In this document: positions 24,832 through 35,000 of the stretch, piece by piece
How positions within the stretch are numbered: position 1 is the stretch's first letter
Layout: each line of letters starts with the position of its first letter
NCBI GenBank assembly: GCA_937880095.1
Contig: CALFLK010000020.1
Coordinates: 1 to 64,000 of the forward strand
Length of the DNA stretch: 64,000 nucleotides
DNA from: an uncultured Faecalibacterium sp.
GTDB taxonomy: Bacteria > Bacillota > Clostridia > Oscillospirales > Ruminococcaceae
Direction of reading: 5' to 3'
Notes under the pieces: model-generated
Database searches by the model: none
What the model was told of the DNA's origin: nothing
What the model saw: only the letters and a program-made list of their open reading frames with translations
Made by a program: the position numbers and the translations under genes

Positions 24832-26665
24832 AGCAAGGACCTCCCAACAATTTTGATGCACCGCAGTTGTAGCACTTTTTATTACAAGGCATGGTTGTCT
24901 GTGCAGCCAGAGCCTTCTGGTATTCCTTTACCAGATATTCATGGGTCACGCCGTAATCCATGTGAGACCAAGGCGTGACTTCATCCACAGCAATCGGACG
25001 GTTTGCATAGAAATGCGGGTCAATGCCCATCTTTTCAAAGGTCTCCATCCAAGTGTCAAAATGGAAGTGTTCTTCCCAACCATCGAAGTAGCAGCCATTG
25101 CGGTATGCTTCCACCAGCAGCGGAGCCAGACGGCGGTCACCCTTTGCAAAGACAGCTTCCAGGAAGCTGGTGCGGCTGTCATGGTAATTGACCTTGATCT
25201 TGCGGCTGTGCACACTTTCCAGCAGGTGCTTCTGCTTTGCCTGCAAGGATTCGATGGTATCCATGGGAACAAATTCAAACGGAGTGTGGGGCTTGGGAAC
25301 AAAGCAGGCACAGCTGATGGTAACCTGCACACCACGACCCTTGGGTTTATTCTCATTCTTATAGTACAGCTCAATGATGCGCTGTGCGGTTTCTGCAATC
25401 CCCTCGATGTCCTCCATCGTTTCGGTGGGCAGACCCATCATAAAGTACAGCTTAACCGAGGTATAGCCCTGCTCGAAAGCAATGTTGCAGCCACGCTCGA
25501 TCTCGTCCCAAGTGATGTTCTTATTGATAACATCACGCAGACGCTGCGTTCCAGCTTCGGGCGCAAAGGTCAGACCGCTCTTGCGCACCTTGGTTGTCTT
25601 TTCGACCAGGCTCTTAGAGAAGTTATCAATACGCAGGCTGGGCAAAGACAGACTGACATGATCCTGCGGTGCCCACTCGTTGAAATCATCCAAAATCTGC
25701 TCCAGATCGGAGTGGTCCGAGGTGGACAAGCTGGACAGACTGATTTCTTCATAGCCGGTATTGGCGCACAGATCGCGTGCTGCACGATCCAGCAGACCTG
25801 CATCACGCTGACGCATCGGGCGATACAAATAACCAGCCTGACAGAAACGACAGCCACGGACACAGCCACGCAGCACTTCCACGCTGGCACGATCCTGAAC
25901 TGCGCCAACCATCGGCACGACAAAGTGCGTGGGAGGCGTAATCGAGTTCATATCCTGAATGATTGCCTTAGTGATACGCGCAGGGACATCCTCGTGGTTC
26001 GGGGTAATTGCATCTACGCGACCATCTTCTTTATAGGTAACGTCATAGAATGCCGGAACATACACGCCGGGAATCTTTGCGCAGCGCAGCAGCAGCTCCT
26101 CTTTCGAGATGCCCTCTTTCTTTGCCTTCTCGACTTCAGCGCAGACAGCAGGCAGCTGCTGCTCACCTTCGCCCAGCATCATCAGGTCAAAGAAATCTGC
26201 CAGAGGTTCCGCATTACAGACACAGGGACCACCTGCAATCAGCAGCGGCATGGTATCGTCACGGTCTTTTGCATAGAACGGAATATGTGCCAAATCCAGC
26301 ATTGCCAGAATATTGGTGTAAGACAGCTCATACTGCAGGGTAAAACCCACCATATCAAAAGCAGTCAGCGGATCTTTGCTCTCCAGCGTATACAGCGGAA
26401 GATTCAGCTCTTCCATCTCTGCTTTCATATCCATCCAAGGCATGAAGGCGCGCTCGCACCACCAGTTCTCGTGCTCGTTCAGCAGCTCATACAAAATCTT
26501 TTCGCCCAGAAAAGACATACCCACTTCGTAGGTATCCGGAAAGCAGAATGCAAAACGAACATCTACTTTTTCCTTATCTTTGTATACACTGCCCGGCTCA
26601 CCACCTGTATAGCGACCCGGCTTCTGTACATGTGCCAGGGCTTCTTTCAGCTTCGGTTCAAACAT
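24806..26665 (-). CDS. TIGR03960 family B12-binding/radical SAM protein
   Basis: The first 200 residues form a B12-binding-like domain (FCFPDTYEVGMSFLG, LLIAGGPCVCNAEPL). The radical-SAM iron-sulfur motif is C268, C272, C275 (RGCVRGCRFC). The C-terminus has extra cysteines in CNKKCYNCGASK and GGPCFDY. The substrate is not known. At 619 residues it is the usual length for the unfused family. It overlaps its DUF2344 partner and has its own promoter at 26707-26735. Confidence 0.93.
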   Translation of the reverse strand: MFEPKLKEALAHVQKPGRYTGGEPGSVYKDKEKVDVRFAFCFPDTYEVGMSFLGEKILYELLNEHENWWCERAFMPWMDMKAEMEELNLPLYTLESKDPLTAFDMVGFTLQYELSYTNILAMLDLAHIPFYAKDRDDTMPLLIAGGPCVCNAEPLADFFDLMMLGEGEQQLPAVCAEVEKAKKEGISKEELLLRCAKIPGVYVPAFYDVTYKEDGRVDAITPNHEDVPARITKAIIQDMNSITPPTHFVVPMVGAVQDRASVEVLRGCVRGCRFCQAGYLYRPMRQRDAGLLDRAARDLCANTGYEEISLSSLSTSDHSDLEQILDDFNEWAPQDHVSLSLPSLRIDNFSKSLVEKTTKVRKSGLTFAPEAGTQRLRDVINKNITWDEIERGCNIAFEQGYTSVKLYFMMGLPTETMEDIEGIAETAQRIIELYYKNENKPKGRGVQVTISCACFVPKPHTPFEFVPMDTIESLQAKQKHLLESVHSRKIKVNYHDSRTSFLEAVFAKGDRRLAPLLVEAYRNGCYFDGWEEHFHFDTWMETFEKMGIDPHFYANRPIAVDEVTPWSHMDYGVTHEYLVKEYQKALAAQTTMPCNKKCYNCGASKLLGGPCFDYSKNSI

Positions 26666-26706
26666 AATATCCTCCGATCGAGTCGTAAATACCCATTATC
26701 TTTTAT

Positions 26707-26735
26707 ATTTTACCGCATTTTGCAAGAAAAATCAA
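26707..26735 (-). promoter_or_regulatory. Promoter for the radical-SAM pair
   Basis: On the minus strand TTGATT and TAAAAT are separated by 17 bases, 42 bases upstream of the start codon. Confidence 0.7.
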
Positions 26736-26742
26736 TTTCATC

Positions 26743-26771
26743 TGCATTTGCACTGCACTTTTACAAATGCA
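26743..26771. repeat. Inverted repeat between divergent promoters
   Basis: TGCATTTG (26743-26750) and CAAATGCA (26764-26771) are perfect complements 13 bases apart. They lie between the minus-strand radical-SAM promoter and the plus-strand symporter promoter, a position suited to an operator. Confidence 0.5.
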
Positions 26772-26826
26772 AAAAATCCTTTTCGCAGTTCTCTCTGCAA
26801 AACGCTGTAATTTTATGGAAAAACAT

Positions 26827-26855
26827 TTGACTTTTTATGAACTTATGCGTATTCT
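26827..26855 (+). promoter_or_regulatory. Promoter for the symporter gene
   Basis: TTGACT and TATTCT are 17 bases apart, 60 bases upstream of the symporter start. Confidence 0.7.
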
Positions 26856-26914
26856 TAGTTACGTTTCGACTGATATGATTTGGGAACGGAGATATTATAT
26901 TAGGAGACTTCATT

Positions 26915-28108
26915 ATGAAAAAATTCTTTCACAGCCTGCCATTTTTCCTTATATCCGGTATTTTGGTCGGCGTGCTCTGTGGCTTTGTCTTCACCGAAGG
27001 ACAAATGCGAGTTGTCGTAACGCTGCAGTATATTCTGGGACAGTTGATCAACTTCTGCGTCCCCTTGATTATCATTGGTTTTATCGCACCTTCTATCACA
27101 AAGCTGGGCGCACACGCTTCTCGCCTATTAGGTGTTGCAATTCTGATTGCATACAGCTCTTCTGTGGGTGCTGCACTGTTCTCTACCGGTGCTGGTTACG
27201 CTTTGATTCCGCACCTAGCAATCGACAACAACATGACCGACCTGATTCCTTTGCCGGCTGTTGCGTTTGAATTGAACATTCCGCCTATTATGAACGTGAT
27301 GAGCGCACTGGTATTGTCTGTTCTGGTTGGTTTAGCTGCTACATGGACCCATTCACAGCGCTTTATTGATTTGCTGTGCGAATTTCAGGAAATCGTGCTA
27401 TCTATTGTTTCTAAAATTATCATTCCGGTTCTGCCCTTCTATATTGCAGCTACTTTCTGCAGCTTGAGCTATCAGGGCATTCTGACACGTCAGCTGCCCG
27501 CATTTTTGCAGGTCATTCTGATCGTGATGGTAGGTCATTTCATCTGGATGGCACTGCTTTACTTTCTGGCAGGCACTTACGCACACAAAAATCCACTGGA
27601 AGTGGTGCGCCACTACGGTCCCGCTTATTTGACCGCAGTTGGCACCATGTCTTCTGCCGCAACACTGGGCGTTGCTTTGGAGTCTGCGCGCAAGAGTCGT
27701 GTCCTGCGCAAAGACATGGTCAGCTTTGGCGTTCCCTTGTTTGCCAATATTCATCTGTGCGGTTCTGTCCTGACGGAAGTATTCTTTGTTATGACGGTTT
27801 CCAAGATTCTGTACAATGAACTGCCTGTTCCGGGTACCATGATTTTGTTCTGCCTGCTGTTGGGCATCTTCGCCATTGGCGCGCCCGGTGTTCCCGGCGG
27901 TACTGTTATGGCTTCTCTGGGTTTGATCACTGGTATTCTGCTGTTCCATAATGACGGCACCGGTTTGATGATGGCTATTTTCGCATTGCAGGACAGCTTC
28001 GGCACTGCCTGCAACGTCACCGGCGATGGTGCTTTGACACTGATGCTGACCGGTTACGCCGATCGACACAACATTACACCGGATGAAGCACAGGCATCTG
28101 GCTTGTAA
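26915..28108 (+). CDS. Dicarboxylate/amino acid:cation symporter
   Basis: This is a DAACS-family (GltP/SstT-like) sodium- or proton-coupled importer with about eight membrane helices and two re-entrant hairpins. The first hairpin carries the serine-rich TMSSAATLG (family SSxATLP). GAPGVPGGTVMASLGL and the helix-8 block QDSFGTACNVTGDGAL are also present. The usual R/T in the DxxRTxxNVxGD motif is replaced (DSFGTACNVTGD), so the substrate may differ from glutamate or aspartate. AGGAG precedes the ATG. It is monocistronic, with its own promoter and terminator. Confidence 0.9.
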   Translation: MKKFFHSLPFFLISGILVGVLCGFVFTEGQMRVVVTLQYILGQLINFCVPLIIIGFIAPSITKLGAHASRLLGVAILIAYSSSVGAALFSTGAGYALIPHLAIDNNMTDLIPLPAVAFELNIPPIMNVMSALVLSVLVGLAATWTHSQRFIDLLCEFQEIVLSIVSKIIIPVLPFYIAATFCSLSYQGILTRQLPAFLQVILIVMVGHFIWMALLYFLAGTYAHKNPLEVVRHYGPAYLTAVGTMSSAATLGVALESARKSRVLRKDMVSFGVPLFANIHLCGSVLTEVFFVMTVSKILYNELPVPGTMILFCLLLGIFAIGAPGVPGGTVMASLGLITGILLFHNDGTGLMMAIFALQDSFGTACNVTGDGALTLMLTGYADRHNITPDEAQASGL

Positions 28109-28130
28109 GCATTTCTCATTTATAAAAAGC

Positions 28131-28166
28131 AAAAAGCTGCCTCACAAGATGTGAGGCAGCTTTTTT
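28131..28166. terminator. Bidirectional intrinsic terminator
   Basis: AAAAAGCTGCCTCAC (28131-28145) pairs with GTGAGGCAGCTTTTT (28151-28165). It has T runs in both directions and so can end both the symporter gene and the converging M50 protease gene. Confidence 0.9.
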
Positions 28167-28178
28167 ATATTGTGTTTT

Positions 28179-28667
28179 CTATTGTTTTTTCAAAAGGAGA
28201 TGCAGCATATGCCACCCATCTAAAGGCGGAATAGGCAACAGATTGAACAGCCCAATCAAAACGTTTGCCCAAACCCAGCCCAAACGTAAAAAGGTTGCTT
28301 TTTGTTGTAACAGTAGCCACCCGATGTACGCCAACACTCCGTTTGTAAAAGGACCTGCTGCTGTAATCCAAAATTCCTTACCCCGCGGCAGCCACTTATG
28401 CTGCGTATACATACAAATTCCACTAAAGCCGATTGAAATATCCGGGCATTCGCCTGTCAGCAGATAATACACACAGATATGCCCCAGCTCGTGCAACACC
28501 GACACAATCAAACTAAGCAGCAGCCAGCCATTTGCATCCCACCATAAAACAAATAGCCAGAAAGCAAGTAAAAAAACAGGTTCACGACTGCGAACATGAT
28601 GGAATCTCACATCCGGAAAAAGTGTTTGCCGCATACGGCACCCACAACGCCACGCTTTGTACCACAT
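28179..28667 (-). CDS. M50 (site-2 type) membrane metalloprotease, SpoIVFB-like
   Basis: This is a small intramembrane zinc protease of the SpoIVFB/S2P group. HELGH (residues 59-63) supplies two zinc ligands and the catalytic glutamate, and NLLPIPPLDG near the C-terminus supplies the third ligand. It has about four to six hydrophobic segments and lacks a PDZ domain. The ATG at 28667 is chosen because it overlaps the upstream stop codon (TAATG), a classic coupled start. The role is unknown; SpoIVFB cleaves pro-sigmaK, but no sigK is visible here. Confidence 0.85.
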   Translation of the reverse strand: MWYKAWRCGCRMRQTLFPDVRFHHVRSREPVFLLAFWLFVLWWDANGWLLLSLIVSVLHELGHICVYYLLTGECPDISIGFSGICMYTQHKWLPRGKEFWITAAGPFTNGVLAYIGWLLLQQKATFLRLGWVWANVLIGLFNLLPIPPLDGWHMLHLLLKKQ

Positions 28668-28864
28668 TATGTTTCAGGCTGTGCAGCCGCAAACCGTGCA
28701 GGCTCTGGAATATCAGCAGCGTCACCCAGAAAAAGCTCCTGATACGTTTCTCTGCAGCGATCAAAACTGGCAGGACGTGCGTTTTGTGTCCAGAGAATCC
28801 CCAGTAACAGCAAACATACCAGCACGGTCTGCACTTGAATCACGGAAAGTCTTATATTGTGCAA
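28667..28864 (-). CDS. Small membrane protein coupled to the M50 protease (SpoIVFA-like stub?)
   Basis: This 65-residue protein has one membrane helix (about 10-26) and a short outside tail. The TTG start is supported by GGGGAG 7-8 bases upstream. Its TAA stop overlaps the ATG of the M50 gene. In spore formers this position is held by spoIVFA, which has a similar N-terminal helix but a further LytM-type domain. That domain is missing here, so this may be a reduced SpoIVFA-like partner. The relation rests on position and topology, not on clear similarity. Confidence 0.55.
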   Translation of the reverse strand: MHNIRLSVIQVQTVLVCLLLLGILWTQNARPASFDRCRETYQELFLGDAADIPEPARFAAAQPET

Positions 28865-28932
28865 ATTGCTTCTCCCCTTTTTGAATCATTATTTATAGGT
28901 ATGCTTACCGCTTCTGCAATATACAAGCACGC

Positions 28933-28976
28933 AAAAAAATCCCGGCTCAGAGCATTTCACTCTGAGCCGGGATTTT
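28933..28976 (-). terminator. Intrinsic terminator after the GH84 gene
   Basis: CCCGGCTCAGAG (28941-28952) pairs with CTCTGAGCCGGG (28960-28971), extended by A-T pairs outside. On the minus strand TTTTTTT follows. It ends the 6.5 kb surface-enzyme transcript. Confidence 0.93.
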
Positions 28977-29024
28977 ATGTTAGGTTTTCACCTTTTACGA
29001 CCTATCTGCAGTTACCTGCAAATA

Positions 29025-32000
29025 TTACTCCTGTGCGCTGTGCTTCTTCCACCAGAAGAAACCACCGCATACGCAGACAACTGCAAGCAGCAGCACAATC
29101 CACATAATCATATTGTTGCCGCCGTTGTTTGCATCGTCGTTCTGTGCAGAAGCGGGCTCTTCCGTAGGTTCTGCTGTTTCAGGAGCAGCAGGCTCTGCGG
29201 TGGGAGTGGGTTCTGCAGTAGGAGTGGGTTCTGCGGTCGGCTCTACAGTTTCGGTCGGCTTTTCCGTTTCACCGGACTGATCCACGCTGGGCTTAGCCGG
29301 TTTCACTGCATCTGCAGGCTTGTCAGCCTGATAGCTGCGACCAATGTAGCTCGTCAGGTCAGTCAGATTATGACCAACGTCAGGGTTAAAGCCGGTAGCC
29401 TTCAGATCCAAACCGTTGAATACGAATGCGTCCGCGCCACGCTGCAGGGTAACCGTCAGGTCCTTGCCGTAGATTGCCTGCCAGATGTAGTGCGGTACAG
29501 CGATCTCGCTGCCAACATTTGCGGTAAAGCTGCCCTTACCTGCTGCGTTGATACCTGCCAGAACCTTGTACCAATCGTAACCTGCTGCAGGTGCCGTATC
29601 CGGTACAGGAGTAGGTTCGGGAGTCGGTGCAGGAATTTCGCCAGCTTCGTCCAGAATTGCATTCTGCTTCTCAAATTCTGCCTTTGCAGCCTCGAATGCA
29701 TCGCGGCTGGTATCAGCAGGATCCATACCCATCAGCTTATCGTAAGCATCCTTGTACGGAGCATAAATTTCCGGATCATACTTAGCTTCATCCTTCAGAG
29801 TGATACCGTTGCGGTACTCATCCAGACCTTCTGCACGAGGTGCCAGAGCTGCAATCTTGCTGTTCAGTTCCTGAATCATCTGCTCGATTGCTTCCTTGGT
29901 GCCATTCTTCTTCAGTTCATTTGCTGCATCCACAGAGGTCTGCAGATCCTTGTAAGAGCTGACAGTGTACTTTTCAGCGGAAATTGCTGCAGCTTCTTCC
30001 AGCTTCACATTCAATTCAACAACGCTGACCAGTGCACTCTGTGCATCGCGCATCTTCTGGATGTTTTCTGCATTCAGAGCCGGATTATTCTTTGCCATAT
30101 CCTGCTCTGCCTGATCGACAACATCCATCAGGTTCTTGTAGCTTTCCTCGGTGTAGTTGTCAGGATTCTCTTTGCGCATTGCATCGATGACTGCCTGAAC
30201 GTCTACCGACTCTACCAGAACCAGATCCTGCTCTGCCTTCTTCAGGTTTGCCAGAGCGGCATCCAGCTGTTCGTTGGTTGCATCAGCCTGAGCCAGCAGA
30301 TCCTTAGCAGCCTGCTTGCTCTGCTCATAAGCCTGGAAGGATTCCGGTGTGTACAGGTTCGAATCCAGCTGCTTTTCAACCAGAGTCTTCAGCTCTGCAA
30401 CAGACCACAGATTTTCATAAGCGGTCTGGTAAGCAGTGACCTTTTCCATATACAGATGCGGATCCTGTGCTGTGCCAGCCTTATCCTGTGCAATCAGCGC
30501 AGCGATTTCATCACGAACTGCCTTGAAATCATTGTAAGACTTCAGAGAGTAGTTCTCTGCCTTCACAGTTTCAAAAGACTCGATTGCCAGCTCGGCACTT
30601 TCGCGCTGATAGATAGACCAGGTCAAATCATCCTTTGCCTTCTGTGCTGCTGCCAGAATCTTGTCTGCCTCAGCCTGCGTCAGGTTTTCAGGGGTCTTCA
30701 ATGCGGCTTCAGCCTTTGCCAGCTGTGCAACATATGCTGCATAGGTGGTGTTGCTGTAAATATAGTCATCATTGGAAACCTTATCCTGCTGCAGAGCCTC
30801 CAGCTTTGCAATGGTTTCAGCATTTGCCTTAACCTCAGCATTCTTTGCTGCGGTATTCAGCGTGGTAATCATTGTAGCGACAGATGCCTTGGAAGCATAC
30901 TCGCTGTCCAGAACCATCTGACCGTTTGCCTGCAGAGCCTTGTAAGCATCCTGTGCCTGCTTGGTCCAGCTGTCAAATTCCGCCGGGGTATTGGTAACCA
31001 GCTCGGTCAGTGCTGCCTTGTTATCCGCTGCAGCTACATCGCTGTTCAGGAACAGCAGCTCTGCAATTTCGGGCAGCTTATCGGTCCAGCGAATGGTGAC
31101 ATAGGTCAGAACCTTGCCTTCCGGAACAACAAACTCATTGATTGCCTGTGCCAGTTTGCCCAGCTCGATTTCAGTGCTCTTTGCAACACGCTCTTCCTGA
31201 GACAGCTGCATAGCAGGTGCAGCATCGCATACACCAACAGCAACCGTTGCGCCGCTGACTGCACCGTTCTGAACAATACGCAGACCTGCAGTCTGATTTA
31301 CATTGCTCAGGTAGTAGGTGATCTGCTCATTTGCCTTTGCAGGCTTGTAAGTCGTGTTCAGATCCTGATCCAACATCAAGCTAGGTGCGTGACCAGGTGC
31401 TTCCTGTGCGCCCTCGAATGCCTTATTGCCTTCGTTTGTCTGATACTCGTTTTCATTGATCATGATTTCGTTCATAACCAGTGCGCGACTGGGATAATCT
31501 GCAGTAATGCGAACACGCAGATAACGTGCGCCGGTACCTACATCTGCAGGAACCGCATCATTACCGTAGTACAGCTTATTGGGATAGTTGGAATCGGTGT
31601 GCTTTGCCGGATCGGTGATATTGCCGAACGGAGATTCACGATCGCTGTCAGTCTGGCCATCACCAATGGTCAAAGCGGTTTTCCAATTTGTACCATCGGT
31701 GGACAGCTGGATTTCTGCGTCGCGGATGTAATCCTGTTCCGTGTCAGCATTGTAAACACGGATCGACTTGATATCAATGGGACGGCCCAGGCTATACACT
31801 GCGGTGTTGCCCGTTCTGGGGTTGCCGCCGAACTTGGTCGTCGTATTGATATTCTGGTCAAATGCCTTGGTATTGTAGCGATCATCGCCCCAGCTGGAAA
31901 TCACTTCGATATCGGAAGAGATCAACTCACCCAGAGTACCCAATACGTTATTGGTGATCTTAAACTGGTTCATGTCAATCGTAACCGGTGCATCCGTCTT

Positions 32001-35000
32001 GTTGATGATGCGTACATAACGTACGCGTTTGCCCAAGACATCATTTGCGGTCACGGTTTCCCACTCAATCGCGTTCTTGGAAATTTCCAGCGTTGCGCCC
32101 TTCAAATCAGCGGGAATCTCGACAGTATTCAGTTCACGGATTTCGGTCTGATCGATACCGATGTAATCGCCAGCTTTCAGCGTTACATTGCCGGTAGTCA
32201 TTTCAGCTTCATCCTTATTCAGAATGACACCAAAACCATGATTCTTCAAATTGCTGTAAACATATTTATCAGTTGCCTTAGTGGACTTTTCATGGATAAT
32301 AACTTCCTTCAGTTTCCACCAAGTCGAGGCGTTCTGTCCGCTCAAAATGCGAATTCCGTCGGTTACAACGTCCTTGCATTCAATGACAGCATCCGGGTTC
32401 TGTGTAACATGAGTCAGCTGTTTCCATTCTTCACCGCTCTTGTACTGGATAATCAGATTGTTCATGCGGTCACCGCTGTCCTGCACAATCTTGATATCCT
32501 TCAGTTTTGCTTCGCGGTTAAACAGAATCTGTACACCTGCATTAGCCTGAATGTTGCCGTTATCGGTATTTGCCATCCAAGCCATTGTGTTGGTGTCGCC
32601 GTCTACAATGTACTCATACTTGTTATTCTTAGCGCCGTCATTGATTGCACTATGACGACCGATTGCTGTATTAACAGGAGAAACGTTGAAAGTCAGCTTT
32701 TCGCTTGCACTGTTAAATACCTTTACTTCGCCCAAACGCCACCAGCCAGCTGTTGCCTGCGTGTTCTTGATGCGAATGTATCTTGCCTGCACAGCAGAAC
32801 GAGCTTCAACTGTCTGCTCCTGTGCGTTATTCAGCTTGCCCAGTTCGCGCCAATCCGTCTTATCGGTGCTGTATTCCACAACGCCCTGCTGGATAACATC
32901 GCCTGCGACAGAACTGCCCTGTGCAAAGTATACAGAGCCAACTTCTTTTACGCCGCCCAGGTCCAGAACAACGGCTGCATTCACCGGCGTGATATCTCGA
33001 TCCGAGCCTTCGGCGCTCTTTCTCAGCCACAATTCAGTGGTCTTGTCGCCATCGACCAAATTTGCTTTAGATTCACCGCCGGGAGCCATCACAGCACCCT
33101 CAATTTCAACCTGCTCTGCAGTGACCGGGTACTGCGTGGTCGTTTCTTCCTGCTCCTGATCACGGTTAATGTCAAACGACTTGATCGTGATCCATGCATC
33201 CACGCCGTTATCGGCAGTAGCAATCAATCGAACAGCAACAACATCGGTCAAGTTCAGACCGGTGACTTCAATGGGAGTTTCATCGTTTTGCGGGCGATGA
33301 TAAACTTCGCCGTTAACATCTTCCCACTTCTCGCCATCCTTAGTATACTGCAGCTTTCCATGGTAGAAGTGATTCTTACCGCCGCCCATTGCGATGCGAA
33401 TGCTATCTACTGCAATCGGCTTGCTGAACTGAACACCAAAGTAGTCATTGGTCTTGATATACAGCGGTTCGTGGAACTCCAGAACCGTTTCATCATTGCC
33501 GTCAAAAATATTTTCGACGCTGCCCGCATAGGGCTTGGTCAGCACATTACTGATGTAGCTGGAAATCACAACACTGGGATCGATTTCCTTCTGCAGATTC
33601 TCAGACAGGTAGCTTTCCACTGCCTTGATAAACGGAACAATGTGCTGAACACCAACCTCAGCGTATTCCTGATGGTTGATGTAGCTGAAGCCGTGAGTCT
33701 TGGAACGTGCAAAAGCTTCCTTGCCTGCATTGTACAGGTTCAGGGCACTCGTGTAATCCGGCGTTTCTGCGATAACTGCCTTTACAGCATCCAGATAAGC
33801 CAGAACAGCTTCGGTGGTGTCATCCCAGCAATCCAGCCAGGGAGCCATCTGCTCGTTTGCGCCCTTGCCTGCGTAATCTTTCTGATTACCCATCAGCTGC
33901 TTGTTGCCTTCTGCGCGGAAGGTCTTTGCAGCCTCCTGCAAGGTTTCAAATTCAGTAATGACCTTGTCCACGTCTTCAGCTGTCAGCGTGCCAGCCTTCA
34001 TCTTGGTCTTGAATGCTTCCAGAATCGGATTCAGGTCAACAGATTCCTGCAGCGGAGTAACACGGCCGTCCATTGCCTGGTTGATCATGTGCTTGGACAG
34101 CTCACGCAGTGCAGTACTTGCGGGGGTTTCGATTGCACTGCCGTGATTCACATACTTAAAGGAATCATGCCATGCCTGGTTCGCTTCTGCATCGCTCTGC
34201 CAGATATTCCAGGAATAGCAGGCATTGCCGAAGATAGCGACCTTGCTGGGCTCAGACTGCTGCATCGGATTCAACACGATACCCTGCACGTTAGCCGGGT
34301 TTACACCGGAATGCAGGAACGTGGTGTAACCACCCATGATCAAATGGTTCTTGGAGTTATCCGAGCAGGGCCAATTGATCCACAGATAAGGTCCGCGACC
34401 GGTCTTGTCTGTAAAGCCCTGTGTGAAGCTATCATTGACTTCGCCCCAGATTCGGCCGCCAGTCATAATGACCTGAACGTTCTCGGGGAAAGTGCTGAAG
34501 TAAGTCTCGCCGCCATACATATATTCCTGTGCGCAGAACGGCAGGGTCATCTTCAGGTCAGGATAGGTCTTCTGCATTTCCTGCAGCCACTTGGTCATAT
34601 CCTCCAGTGTACGTCTGTACTGTTCCGGAGTCTTTTTGCCTGCGTCGTCTGCCAGAATTGCAATCTGACGCACACCAGCCTTGATGACCTGCTCGAACTT
34701 TGCCTGCATGGTCTTCAGGTCTGCCTGATAGTTTGCTTCCGTATCGTAACGGATCGGGCTGTTCATGTACGGATGCAGCGCAAAGACGAAGCGGCACTTG
34801 GAATTGTTGCCAGCTTCTGCCAGAGGCTTGATCTTCTCTTCGATTTCTTTCTCCGTATAGAGAGAACGCCACTGTGCATTGTGCTTGGGGTCATCCTTAG
34901 GTGCGTAGAAGTAGGAGTTCAGCTTATAATAGCCACCCCACTTCATCAGGTTAATACGGTCCTCGGTGGACCAGGGCTCACCGTAATAACCTTCAATAAA

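Noticed and set aside
24941..26830. 629-codon plus-strand frame opposite the radical-SAM gene
   Set aside because: It is antisense to a clear radical-SAM protein, has no domain signature, and crosses the divergent promoters.
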